From Hyphomicrobiaceae bacterium (lineage in GTDB: Bacteria; Pseudomonadota; Alphaproteobacteria; Rhizobiales; Hyphomicrobiaceae), in contig JAGRKV010000053.1 of NCBI GenBank assembly GCA_020442165.1, positions 1 through 37,572 on the forward strand: a stretch of DNA of 37,572 nt. The letters run 5' to 3'. The notes under the pieces were generated by a model. That model worked only from the letters and a program-made list of their open reading frames with translations, made no database searches and was not told the DNA's origin. Within the stretch, counting starts at the first letter, position 1. Each line of letters begins with the position of its first letter. This document shows positions 19,575-26,850 of the stretch, in pieces. A program made the translations under genes and the position numbers.

Positions 19575-21821
19575 GTGCGTCCTCGTGTGAACAGCAGCGA
19601 CATCGGATCCGGCCGTGCCGACGCGGCGGCAGATGCGTCTGTGCTCGAACGCCTTGAGCGGTCCCACCAAGCGACGAAGCGCGAGGTCGCACGCAGGCTG
19701 AGACAATTGGGAGCCGTCGACGAAGGCCGCCACACCCAAACCGGGATCCGCGCAACGGGCGCCGCGGCCGAGGCCGCAATACGGGTCCTCGAAGCGGGCG
19801 GGATGGAGATCGAAGACTCGTCGCGGCAGGTCACGGGCATTGAATTTGACGAGGTACCGCTGGTGTGCCGCGCGCTCGGCGCCGCGGCCCGTGAAGTCGT
19901 TCTGCCACGCGGCTGGTGGAAGGAAGACCAGGGCCATCTCGTCGGATTGCTACGTGTAGCGGGACACGACGATCGCACCGTGTCTCTCATCAAGGGCGCC
20001 ATTGGGGGCTATGTGGTGCACGACGCCGAGGCGGGCACATCGACACCTCTTACAGCCGAGTTGGTGGACAGGATTGCGCCCCGCGCCTACGCCGTCTACC
20101 CGGCGCTGCCCGAGGAAACTTCGGGACTAAGAAATATCGCTCGCTTCTTGTGGCCAGCGCTCAAATCGGACATGTGGCGCGTTATGCTGGCCAGCTTGGT
20201 CATGGGGCTCATCGGCCTCCTCATTCCCTTGGCGACGGGGCTGGTCATAGACCAGCTGATCCCCAGCCGAGAAATCAGTCTGCTCTATCAGTTCGGTGCC
20301 GGACTCGTGATGGCATCCGTGCTGACATCGGCCTTCACCATATTGCAGCATCTGGCGCTCGCGGGGATCGATGGCCGCTCGCAGGTTCTCCTGCAGGCCG
20401 CAAGCTGGAATCGCGTTTTGCGACTGCCCGCGTCATTCTTCAAGTCGTATGCCTCAGGAGATTTGCAGCAGCGCATGTCCGGTATCGAGGCTATGCGAAA
20501 CGTGGTGCTGAGTGTGGCTCTCTCCGCGGCAATCACGGTCTTCTTCTCGATCTTCTATCTCGGCCTTCTGTTCTACTACGACGCCCAACTGGCATTTGCG
20601 GCGCTGGCCATCGTGCTGGTGCTGGCGGTCGCGACGTTCCTCGCCGGCCTTCTGCAGTTGAAGTATCACAAGCGGCAGGCAATCGTGTCCGGCTGGCTTT
20701 CCGGCTTCGTGTTTCAGGTCCTGCAAGCGATCGTTAAGCTCAGGGTAGCGGGTGGAGAGCAGCGCGCCTTCGCCCGCTGGGCAAGCCGTTACGCCGACCA
20801 GCGCGCCGCCATCATGTCCACCCGCCGCATCTCCAACCACTTCGCGGCATTCTCCGAAGCTTATTCGATCCTGTCCTTGGCGACGCTCTACGGATTGCTG
20901 GGCTATCTCGGCGGTCTAGGTCTGACGGCCGGTACGTTCATTGCTTTTCTCGCGGCATTCGGTGCCTTCCAGTCGGCATTTCTCGGCCTATCGGGCGCGG
21001 TGCTTCAACTGATTGCCGTCATGCCTCACTACCAGCGCGCAAAGCCCATCCTCGATGCCAAAGTCGAACAGAAGCCCCACTCTGCCGAGCCGGGTGCGCT
21101 ATCGGGCGCCATCACCATTTCGCATCTCACCTTCGCCTATGAAGCGGGTGCTAGCCCGGTGTTGAAGGATCTGTGTCTGGAAATCCAGCCCGGAGACAGC
21201 GTTGCGATCGTCGGGCCCTCCGGATCCGGTAAGTCGACGCTGCTGCGTCTTCTGCTGGGCCTCGAAACACCTCAGGGCGGGACGGTGCTCTACGACGGCC
21301 AGGACCTGTCGAGCCTCAATCTTTCGAGCGTTCGTCGGCAGATCGGCGTGGTCCTTCAGACCGGGCGGGTCTTTGCGGGCACGATTTTCGAGAACATTCG
21401 CGGCGCGACCAATGCCACCTTCGAGGATTGCCTCAGCGCGTGCGAGGCGGCCGGGTTCGCCGAGGATCTCGCGTCCTTCCCGATGGGACTTCACACACCA
21501 CTGACCGAAGGAGCGGCCACGATATCGGGCGGTCAGCGCCAGCGCCTGCTCATTGCGCGGGCTCTCGTCGGCAAACCGCGCATGCTGTTCATGGATGAGG
21601 CAACCAGCGCGCTCGATAATCGGACCCAGTCGATCGTGACGGCCAGCCTCGACCATCTTGCCGTCACGCGCGTAGTCATCGCGCATCGCCTGTCCACAGT
21701 GCGCAATACGAGCACGATCGTCGTCATAGACAGGGGTTTGATCGTCGAAAAGGGCACGTTCGATGAACTTATGGCGGCCGGCGGCTTGTTCTCTGAGCTG
21801 GCCCGAAAGCAACTGACTTAA
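19575..21821 (+). CDS. NHLP-family bacteriocin exporter: second ABC permease-ATPase without peptidase
   Basis: The 748-residue protein begins at a GTG five bases after the preceding stop. Its first 180 residues are a soluble domain with no C39 cysteine motif. A six-helix ABC membrane domain follows at about 195-500. The ATPase has Walker A G-P-S-G-S-G-K-S-T at about 546, signature I-S-G-G-Q-R-Q-R and Walker B M-L-F-M-D-E-A-T-S-A-L-D. This is the partner subunit (TIGR03797 type) that always accompanies the C39-bearing exporter in NHLP systems; the two presumably form a heterodimer. The presence of both, with the adaptor, identifies the locus as an NHLP export system rather than a simple class II bacteriocin exporter. 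Confidence 0.92.
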   Translation: MRPRVNSSDIGSGRADAAADASVLERLERSHQATKREVARRLRQLGAVDEGRHTQTGIRATGAAAEAAIRVLEAGGMEIEDSSRQVTGIEFDEVPLVCRALGAAAREVVLPRGWWKEDQGHLVGLLRVAGHDDRTVSLIKGAIGGYVVHDAEAGTSTPLTAELVDRIAPRAYAVYPALPEETSGLRNIARFLWPALKSDMWRVMLASLVMGLIGLLIPLATGLVIDQLIPSREISLLYQFGAGLVMASVLTSAFTILQHLALAGIDGRSQVLLQAASWNRVLRLPASFFKSYASGDLQQRMSGIEAMRNVVLSVALSAAITVFFSIFYLGLLFYYDAQLAFAALAIVLVLAVATFLAGLLQLKYHKRQAIVSGWLSGFVFQVLQAIVKLRVAGGEQRAFARWASRYADQRAAIMSTRRISNHFAAFSEAYSILSLATLYGLLGYLGGLGLTAGTFIAFLAAFGAFQSAFLGLSGAVLQLIAVMPHYQRAKPILDAKVEQKPHSAEPGALSGAITISHLTFAYEAGASPVLKDLCLEIQPGDSVAIVGPSGSGKSTLLRLLLGLETPQGGTVLYDGQDLSSLNLSSVRRQIGVVLQTGRVFAGTIFENIRGATNATFEDCLSACEAAGFAEDLASFPMGLHTPLTEGAATISGGQRQRLLIARALVGKPRMLFMDEATSALDNRTQSIVTASLDHLAVTRVVIAHRLSTVRNTSTIVVIDRGLIVEKGTFDELMAAGGLFSELARKQLT

Positions 21822-21848
21822 CGGGAAAGTCGATCGGATTGGACTGAT

Positions 21849-22397
21849 ATGCGTAAGGCCCTCTACATTCTTGCCGACCTAGATGACCGCGATATCGCAT
21901 GGCTGAGCGAAACCGGCGTTGTACGCAGTGTCGCCGAGGGCGAGTTGCTCATTCGAGAAGGCGCGGTCATCGATCAGCTCTATATCGTCATCGACGGCGA
22001 ACTCGAGGTTGTTGTCGGTGATGGAAAGCGCGTCGCCGAATTGGTTGCGGGCGATATCGTGGGTGAGATGTCACTGATCGAGAAGCGACCGCCGGCGGCG
22101 TCGGTCAGATCCATGAGTGAGGCGAAAGTCCTCGCGGTTCCCCAGGTAGCCATACGCCATCGACTGGCGAAGGACACGGCCTTCGCAGCGCGCTTCTACC
22201 GGGCACTGGCGGTCTTTCTTTCTGATCGACTGAGATCGACAGTCGCGACCTTTGGATACGGCAAGCCTGGCGCAGAGAGCCGTCAACAAGCGCTCGAGCG
22301 CGAAAACGAACTCGATGAAGTTGTGTTGGACACGCTCCACGTGGCCGGAGACCGCATGCGCCGGCTGGTCGCAATGCTGGAAGGTCGAAGCAAATAA
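21849..22397 (+). CDS. Cyclic-nucleotide-binding-domain protein linked to the exporter
   Basis: The 182-residue protein holds one cNMP-binding beta-roll (E-G-E-L-L-I-R-E-G-A, then G-E-M-S-L-I-E-K-R-P-P-A-A-S-V-R, near the phosphate-binding cassette) and a C-terminal helical stretch rich in charge. It has no helix-turn-helix, so it is not a Crp regulator. It starts 27 bases after the second ABC gene on the same strand and so belongs to the operon. Similar stand-alone domains are found beside NHLP exporters. It may gate export through cyclic nucleotide binding at the membrane, but that is inference. The R-x-A-A-S-V-R core suggests real nucleotide binding. Confidence 0.82.
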   Translation: MRKALYILADLDDRDIAWLSETGVVRSVAEGELLIREGAVIDQLYIVIDGELEVVVGDGKRVAELVAGDIVGEMSLIEKRPPAASVRSMSEAKVLAVPQVAIRHRLAKDTAFAARFYRALAVFLSDRLRSTVATFGYGKPGAESRQQALERENELDEVVLDTLHVAGDRMRRLVAMLEGRSK

Positions 22398-22629
22398 GCG
22401 CGCAACCTTCACCTTGATGGACCTTTTCCGGTTTTGAGAGTTGCATCACTGTCGATGTGGGGTACACTAAACGTCAGGAGTCCACCGCAATTGCTCATAA
22501 GAACAGCGAAATTCGCCGTTGCGGAGCTTTGGCAACCGCACGGGGAAGGTCTCAAACTGCTCTCGGATCGCCACAGGTGAGGGTCACCATCAGTAGATTC
22601 CGTCCAACCCCAGAACAGGAGATGCCGTC
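22398..22629. other. Intergenic leader of the precursor-peptide gene train
   Basis: This 232-base gap separates the export operon from the small peptide genes. It contains a candidate sigma-70-type promoter, listed separately, and no ORF that I would support. A separate promoter here would let the peptides be made at higher level than the exporter. Confidence 0.45.
22441..22468 (+). promoter_or_regulatory. Candidate sigma-70-type promoter of the precursor peptide genes
   Basis: TTGCAT at 22441-22446 and TACACT at 22463-22468 are 16 bases apart. They lie about 160 bases before the first peptide gene. This is a modest match found by eye; the long untranslated leader is a caution. Confidence 0.35.
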
Positions 22630-22872
22630 TTGAAGCGCAACAAGACAAATGGTCGTGCCACAGCTGCCGGTCCCAAGAGTCTCGAGGACAATGATCTCGA
22701 TCGCATCGCTGCTGGTGCAAAGGAAGAAATGCTGGAATTCCCGGGCGCGCAGGACGATGGGCTAAAGGCGCAACTCGCCAAGATCCAGTCGCCCTCTCCC
22801 GACGACTCCAAATTGGAGCCAAAAAAAGAGAATTTTGGCGGCAACGCCGCCGAGGGCTCGAGCCACGTTTAG
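22630..22872 (+). CDS. Precursor-like peptide 1 (80 residues)
   Basis: The gene starts at TTG 22630 with AGGAG at 22617-22621. The peptide has a basic N-terminus, then a leader-like segment S-L-E-D-N-D-L-D-R-I-A-A-G-A at about 37-50, matching the L-x-D-x-D-L-D-x-I/V-x-G-G pattern of double-glycine leaders except that the site is A-G-A rather than G-G. The tail of about 55 residues is highly charged and proline-rich, ends N-F-G-G-N-A-A-E-G-S-S-H-V and lacks cysteine. No family is recognised. Position at the head of the small-gene train, right after the exporter, suggests a secreted substrate or a regulator of it. Confidence 0.7.
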   Translation: MKRNKTNGRATAAGPKSLEDNDLDRIAAGAKEEMLEFPGAQDDGLKAQLAKIQSPSPDDSKLEPKKENFGGNAAEGSSHV

Positions 22873-23033
22873 CTGCCAGATTGCATGGATGATGGTCCAG
22901 CCACCATCTTCGAAATTGGGTCTAACGGCCGTCGCGCTGTTACGCTCGTAACTGTTGCCGCGGAGCATATGCCGTAAGGCCTTTCCATCGGCTCACGGAT
23001 GAGCCGGCAGCGAAATCGCGACAGGATACCCCT

Positions 23034-23192
23034 TTGAGCAAGGCAATGAAGAAATTCATCGCCGACGCCGAGTTGGATCTCATTGTGGGGGGCTTCCAAG
23101 GCACCGATGACCTCTGGCTGAAGACTGACAAGTCGAATGGCAGCAGCGGGTTCATCGCCTGGGACATCTGGCCGAGTTTCAAGTCCAGGTAA
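23034..23192 (+). CDS. Precursor-like peptide 2 with textbook double-glycine leader (52 residues)
   Basis: The TTG at 23034 follows AGGA at 23023-23026; an in-frame ATG at 23046 is the alternative. The leader M-S-K-A-M-K-K-F-I-A-D-A-E-L-D-L-I-V-G-G is 20 residues and ends with the E-L-D-x-I-x-G-G consensus for C39 peptidases. The predicted core is 32 residues (F21 to R52), with three tryptophans, two G-S/S-G pairs and no cysteine. It ends I-W-P-S-F-K-S-R. The gene is short enough to be missed by ordinary gene callers. The neighbouring C39 exporter is the obvious processing enzyme. The core has no match that I recognise among known microcins. Confidence 0.78.
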   Translation: MSKAMKKFIADAELDLIVGGFQGTDDLWLKTDKSNGSSGFIAWDIWPSFKSR

Positions 23193-23314
23193 TCAGATCG
23201 GTAACCCTGAAAACAAGCGAAAGGAATTGAGATCGTCAGTGATTCCGGCAGCGGCCGGCCTAGTGCCTTTGAGACGTCACGCCATCCATCTCAAGTCAAG
23301 TCGAAGGAGACTGC

Positions 23315-23554
23315 ATGATGAAGACAAAAGCTTCAGGCATTGCGAGTGAGAAACTTTCCGACGCGAAGGCGGTAAAGGCTGTCGAGCTTCGCGACCAGGA
23401 CATGGACGGCGTGCACGGCGGCAGCTTGTGCAACAACGAGGTCATAAAAGGCATCAAGGGCGGTAACAACGAAGCGCCATCGCCCGGCACGGTCGAAGTG
23501 GAAGACGTCAAACCGGTGTCCGGCCTCGACCTTGGAAGCACCCGTCAGAAGTGA
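23315..23554 (+). CDS. Precursor-like peptide 3, double-glycine leader (79 residues)
   Basis: A strong AAGGAGA at 23304-23310 precedes ATG 23315, with a second ATG immediately after it. The leader ends V-E-L-R-D-Q-D-M-D-G-V-H-G-G at about residues 23-36. The predicted core begins S-L-C-N-N and includes a second G-G (G-I-K-G-G-N-N) about a dozen residues on, then an acidic valine/proline-rich tail. It has a single cysteine, third after the cleavage site. The leader is closely like that of peptide 4, so the two are paralogous precursors with different cores. Export and cleavage by the upstream C39 transporter is the likely fate. Confidence 0.75.
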   Translation: MMKTKASGIASEKLSDAKAVKAVELRDQDMDGVHGGSLCNNEVIKGIKGGNNEAPSPGTVEVEDVKPVSGLDLGSTRQK

Positions 23555-23676
23555 CAGCGAAGCGCTTTCAACCGGCGAAGCTCTACCGGCCACGGAATGG
23601 GTGATCGGCACAGAGCTGTCCTGCTTCAGCGGGACAGTATCGGGCGACGCTCCATCAGCACAGAAAGGATGCAACG

Positions 23677-23985
23677 ATGGCAACGAAAAGAACTGCGAGC
23701 GAGACCAGTAGCTCTGCCCGTCCCGTCGAGCTGCGCGACAGCGACGTCGATGCCGTCATCGGCGCGGGCGATCCATGCCCCGTCGAAACGTCTACGACCA
23801 GCACCGATCCGGTGCCCTACCCTGATCTCGGAGGTTCGTCCGGCTCTACCAGTACCGAACCTACCGGGACAGTCAGCGGTTCGAATTCGGACGGTGGCAC
23901 GATGAAAGCGGTGACCGGCCTGAAATCGAGCGGATCATCGTTCACTACGTCAGGTGCTCCGAACGTCAAAATACAGGGAAAGTGA
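23677..23985 (+). CDS. Precursor-like peptide 4, Ser/Thr/Gly-rich (102 residues)
   Basis: AAAGGA at 23664-23669 precedes ATG 23677. The leader ends V-E-L-R-D-S-D-V-D-A-V-I-G-A-G, the same frame of residues as peptide 3 with G-A-G at the site. The predicted core of about 70 residues begins D-P-C-P-V-E and is otherwise made of serine, threonine, glycine and proline (for example T-S-T-T-S-T-D-P, G-S-S-G-S-T-S-T), with no aromatic residue but one tyrosine. Such a low-complexity hydroxyl-rich core could be a substrate for dehydration, glycosylation or no modification. The single cysteine is again third after the site. Confidence 0.72.
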   Translation: MATKRTASETSSSARPVELRDSDVDAVIGAGDPCPVETSTTSTDPVPYPDLGGSSGSTSTEPTGTVSGSNSDGGTMKAVTGLKSSGSSFTTSGAPNVKIQGK

Positions 23986-24031
23986 GCGACGCGCGTTTCG
24001 ACCCCAAGCCCCCAGGAAAGGAGACGACGTC

Positions 24032-24241
24032 ATGACGACGAAGAAGCCCGACAAGGCCGGCGAGTCGAAGAAGCTCAAGGCCAAGGATCTCGACGATGCC
24101 GCGCTCGATAAAGTACGCGTCGGCTACCAGGCTAAACCTCTGAAAGAGGAGCAGTCGGGAGAGGAATCGGGCTTTTTCATTGCGTCGGGTATCAAGCCGT
24201 CCGGATCGTTCATCGCATCAGGCTTCAAGAAGAAATCCTGA
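24032..24241 (+). CDS. Precursor-like peptide 5 with duplicated C-terminal motif (69 residues)
   Basis: A GGAAAGGAG tract at 24014-24022 supports ATG 24032; a longer frame from 23954 would overlap peptide 4 and is rejected. The leader-like part D-L-D-D-A-A-L-D-K-V-R-V-G at about 21-33 fits the L-D-x-V-x-G pattern with a single glycine. The C-terminus holds a repeat, S-G-F-F-I-A-S-G-I-K-P then S-G-S-F-I-A-S-G-F-K-K, ending K-K-S. The repeat is amphipathic and basic, the rest acidic. The radical SAM remnant follows 65 bases downstream, so this peptide was probably its substrate or that of a sister enzyme. Confidence 0.7.
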   Translation: MTTKKPDKAGESKKLKAKDLDDAALDKVRVGYQAKPLKEEQSGEESGFFIASGIKPSGSFIASGFKKKS

Positions 24242-24306
24242 CCCGCCTTCATATCCTGCAGGGATCACGTGGCCGGCCGCCGCCGGCCGCGTAATGGAGC
24301 CCGTGA

Positions 24307-24761
24307 ATGTCCGAGCGTGTTCAAGTCAGTCTCGTATCGATGCCATGGGCGTTACCGCTCATGCCGTCGATCCAGGCCGGTGCATTGATGGCATACCTCG
24401 ATCGGGAATGTTCGCGGATCGCAGATGTGTCGGCCAGACCCGCCCGTCTTTTTGTACCGGTCGAAGGCGAAGGCGGCGCCTTCATCGACTTCTGGAACAA
24501 GTGGGCGGTTCATGGCGAGCAGGGCTACCTGCTGGCTTATGCGCTCGCCTTCGGTCTGCCCGACGAGCGGGCGCGCGAGGTCGCTGGCCGTCATGGCGTA
24601 AACGCGACGGCGCCCTCCAGCTCGCGCGAGGGCCGGCGCGGGGTGTCCGAGATCAGCTGTTCGGAGTAGTTTTTCCGTCAGATGGCATACTTGAACGTGT
24701 ACGGGGCGCCTGGACCGATCTGATGTGGCCCTCGCAAGCCGCAGCGGGCGCAAACCGCCCC
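24307..24761 (+). pseudogene. Remnant of a RiPP-type B12-binding radical SAM gene
   Basis: The frame from ATG 24307 encodes V-Q-V-S-L-V-S-M-P-W-A and P-S-I-Q-A-G-A-L-M-A-Y-L, the opening of the cobalamin-binding domain typical of radical SAM proteins that mature RiPPs. It reads on to about W-N-K-W-A-V and G-Y-L-L-A-Y-A-L-A-F-G-L-P, then loses sense and stops at 24669. The frame one base away continues with R-D-Q-L-F-G-V-V-F-P-S-D at 24648 onwards, so a single-base frameshift lies near 24590-24640. Reading then ends at the transposase gene. The radical SAM CxxxCxxC motif is not present anywhere, so the product is not functional. The gene sits as the last member of the NHLP/peptide locus. Confidence 0.6.
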
Positions 24762-26204
24762 TCACACTTTCATCGCTTCGATCAGCGGTCTGACGCCCAT
24801 GATGTTCATCACGCGCGTGAGGTTGTAGGCGAGCACGGCCAGCGCCATCTCGGTTGCGACCTTCGGCAGCGTGCGCATTTGGAAGTGCGTTGCCCCCATC
24901 CGCGCTTTGATCGTGCCGAATGGATGCTCCACCGTTTCACGCCGCTGTCGCATCGCTTGCGGATTGGCATCGAGTCGCTCCTGCACGGCTTCAAGGATGT
25001 GCTCATGTACCGAACGTGTGATGCGCCGCTCCCTACCCGTGGTGCACAGTGCCTTGAGGGCGCAGTCGCCGCAAACCGTCGTCCAATAGCGCCGCAGCGT
25101 CAGACCTCTCTCGACGTTGGTGTATCGATACGTGAGCTTCTCACCGGCTGGACAGCGGTAGACATCCTCATCGGCCAGGTAGGCAAAGTCCTGCTTGCCG
25201 AAGCGACCCTCGGCTTTCGCATTCGACGTCATGCGCCTCGGTAGTGTCAGCGTGACGCCCGCGTTCGTGCACGCCACGATCTCGCCGGTGTCGAAGTAAC
25301 CGCGATCAGCCACGGCTTCCAGCTCGTCGACCGCCAGCGCAGTCTTTGCCTGCTCGGCCATGTTCGCCAAGTGCGCCGTATCGTTGCCGACGTTCGTCAC
25401 CTCGTGAGCAACGATGATGTGGTACTCGGTGTCGACAGCGGTCTGCACGTTGTAGCCCACCACGCCCGAGCCGCGCCCGCTCGTCGCCATTGAGCGGCTG
25501 TCGGGATCGGTCAGCGAGATCTGGCCGTCAGGCGAGGCCTTCATAAGCGCCACGTGAGCAGCGAGCTTGCCCATCTCCTCTAGCAGCTTGGTGAGCTTCT
25601 CCTTGAGGTGCGCCGTCTTCTTCTTCAGCCCATGGGTCGGCTTCTGCCGATCCGCCGTTTCCAATTGCTGAAGATAGCGCTGCACGCTTTCATTGAGCTG
25701 CTGGCGTCGTCGCTCGACCTTGTTGTCCGTGAAATTCTTGTCTCGGTTATTCACTGCCTTGAATTTCGAGCCGTCGATGGCCACGCTTGCCTTGGTCAGC
25801 AACCCCATTCTTCGGCATAGTTCCACGAACTCCGCGCAGACCTGACTGATCGCCTTGCCGTTGTCCTTGCGGAAATCGGCAATCACCTTGTCGTCGGGAT
25901 GCAGCCGACCGATCAACCAGATCACTTCGAGATTGCGGACGGCTTCCCGCTCGAGGCACCGGCTCGATGCGACAAGATTGAGGTAGCCGTAGATGTAGAG
26001 CTTGAGCAGGGAGGAGGGCTGGTAGCCGGGCCGGCCCGTTTCCGCTGGCGTGGTCTTGAAACCGAGCTTTGCCAGATCGAGGTGGGCCACGAACGCATCG
26101 ATCGCACGGACCGGATTGCTCTCGTCGATGTAGTCATCGAGGCTTTCGGGCAGAAGAGCCAACTGGCCTCGATCCGCTTCCTCGATGAAACGCTTCATGC
26201 GCAT
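24762..26204 (-). mobile_element. IS1182-family transposase
   Basis: The 480-residue transposase is full length for IS1182. Landmarks are the N-terminal S-N-P-V-R-A-I-D domain, G-R-P-G-Y-Q-P-S, the first DDE-type acid in A-I-D-G-S-K-F, a long charged coiled-coil insertion (about 165-230), G-Y-N-V-Q-T-A-V-D, A-D-R-G-Y-F and the cysteine-bearing C-P-A-G segment. It ends with E-H-P-F-G-T-I-K, the usual last glutamate region. The element has landed at the end of the precursor peptide locus, against the radical SAM remnant. I could not place the terminal inverted repeats; hairpins near 24740-24760 and 26244-26261 (GCTGCG/CGCAGC) may mark the ends. Confidence 0.88.
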
Positions 26205-26476
26205 CTCCCCGCGATCGATTCAACAATAGAATCATTGCAGGCGCTGCGTTCTCACGCAGCCTGGGTCAGGAGCGGACGTTTGTCGTCGGTGCCAGTTATG
26301 TCGGCTTGCCCCTCAACAGCAGCCATCGGCCCGTCAAAAAGTCTGCGCCACAACCGTTTGGAAACCCCTAACCGAACTCGACTGAGGTTAGCAGCGGGCC
26401 AATAATGCTAGTCACTCGTGAACCGTTTCCGCGCTGACGGCGACCAATGTGAAACCGTTGTTCACAGGAGGCCAAC
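26205..26476. other. IS flank and intergenic region
   Basis: No gene is seen. It contains the GCTGCG/CGCAGC hairpin near 26244-26261, which may be the IS end, and the promoter region of the small secreted protein. No continuation of the radical SAM gene was found here. Confidence 0.45.
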
Positions 26477-26728
26477 ATGACGAGGGTTCGGATCATTTCG
26501 AAAGTAATCACGACAGCAATCGTTTTTGCAGTAGGTAGTCATTCCGCTTCTGCATGCTGCAAGGGCACATTCATCAGGACGAAGCCGCATGTGAATGTGT
26601 CGTCGAGCGGACACTCCTCCGGTCGCCATGGAATGTCATCACGATTTTCGGGATCGGCGAAATCCGCGAAGCGAGAGACGGAACTGGTTGTCATAATCAC
26701 CCCGGTCCTTACCGGCCCAACTAGGTAA
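26477..26728 (+). CDS. Small secreted hypothetical protein with Cys-Cys start
   Basis: The 83-residue protein starts at ATG 26477 behind AGGAGG at 26466-26471. A signal peptide (I-S-K-V-I-T-T-A-I-V-F-A-V-G to S-A-S-A) would be removed to give a mature protein beginning C-C-K-G. The body is basic and rich in serine, histidine and glycine (S-S-S-G-H-S-S-G-R-H-G). No family is recognised. It lies between the IS element and the recombinase and has no operon partner. Confidence 0.6.
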   Translation: MTRVRIISKVITTAIVFAVGSHSASACCKGTFIRTKPHVNVSSSGHSSGRHGMSSRFSGSAKSAKRETELVVIITPVLTGPTR

Positions 26729-26774
26729 ATTGGGGGTCTACCCTGTCGTTACACGCTTGAAGCCCTCGAATTCC

Positions 26775-26840
26775 CGTCACAAATGGGTTGCTTTCGGGCC
26801 GATGTTACACAATATGTAACAGGCAAACCCATTTGTGACG
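26775..26840. promoter_or_regulatory. 15-bp inverted repeat with inner dyad before the recombinase gene
   Basis: CGTCACAAATGGGTT at 26775-26789 is repeated inverted as AACCCATTTGTGACG at 26826-26840, perfect over 15 bases. Between them lies GTTAC-N7-GTAAC at about 26804-26820. The structure ends ten bases before the recombinase ATG. Such an array fits the accessory and crossover sites of a serine resolvase/invertase, which also serve as its operator. Confidence 0.6.
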
Positions 26841-26850
26841 AGAGGATATC

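Noticed and set aside
23954..24031. An upstream start extending peptide 5 by 26 residues
   Set aside because: It would overlap peptide 4 and lacks a site, while ATG 24032 has a strong GGAAAGGAG.
24180..25244. A 354-codon plus-strand frame over peptide 5, the radical SAM remnant and the transposase
   Set aside because: It spans three unrelated genes and most of it is antisense to the transposase. Only its short piece at about 24648-24740 matters, as the shifted continuation of the radical SAM gene.
24690..26300. Exact boundaries of the IS1182-family element
   Set aside because: Hairpins exist on both sides of the transposase gene but no matching terminal inverted repeats or target duplication could be established by eye.
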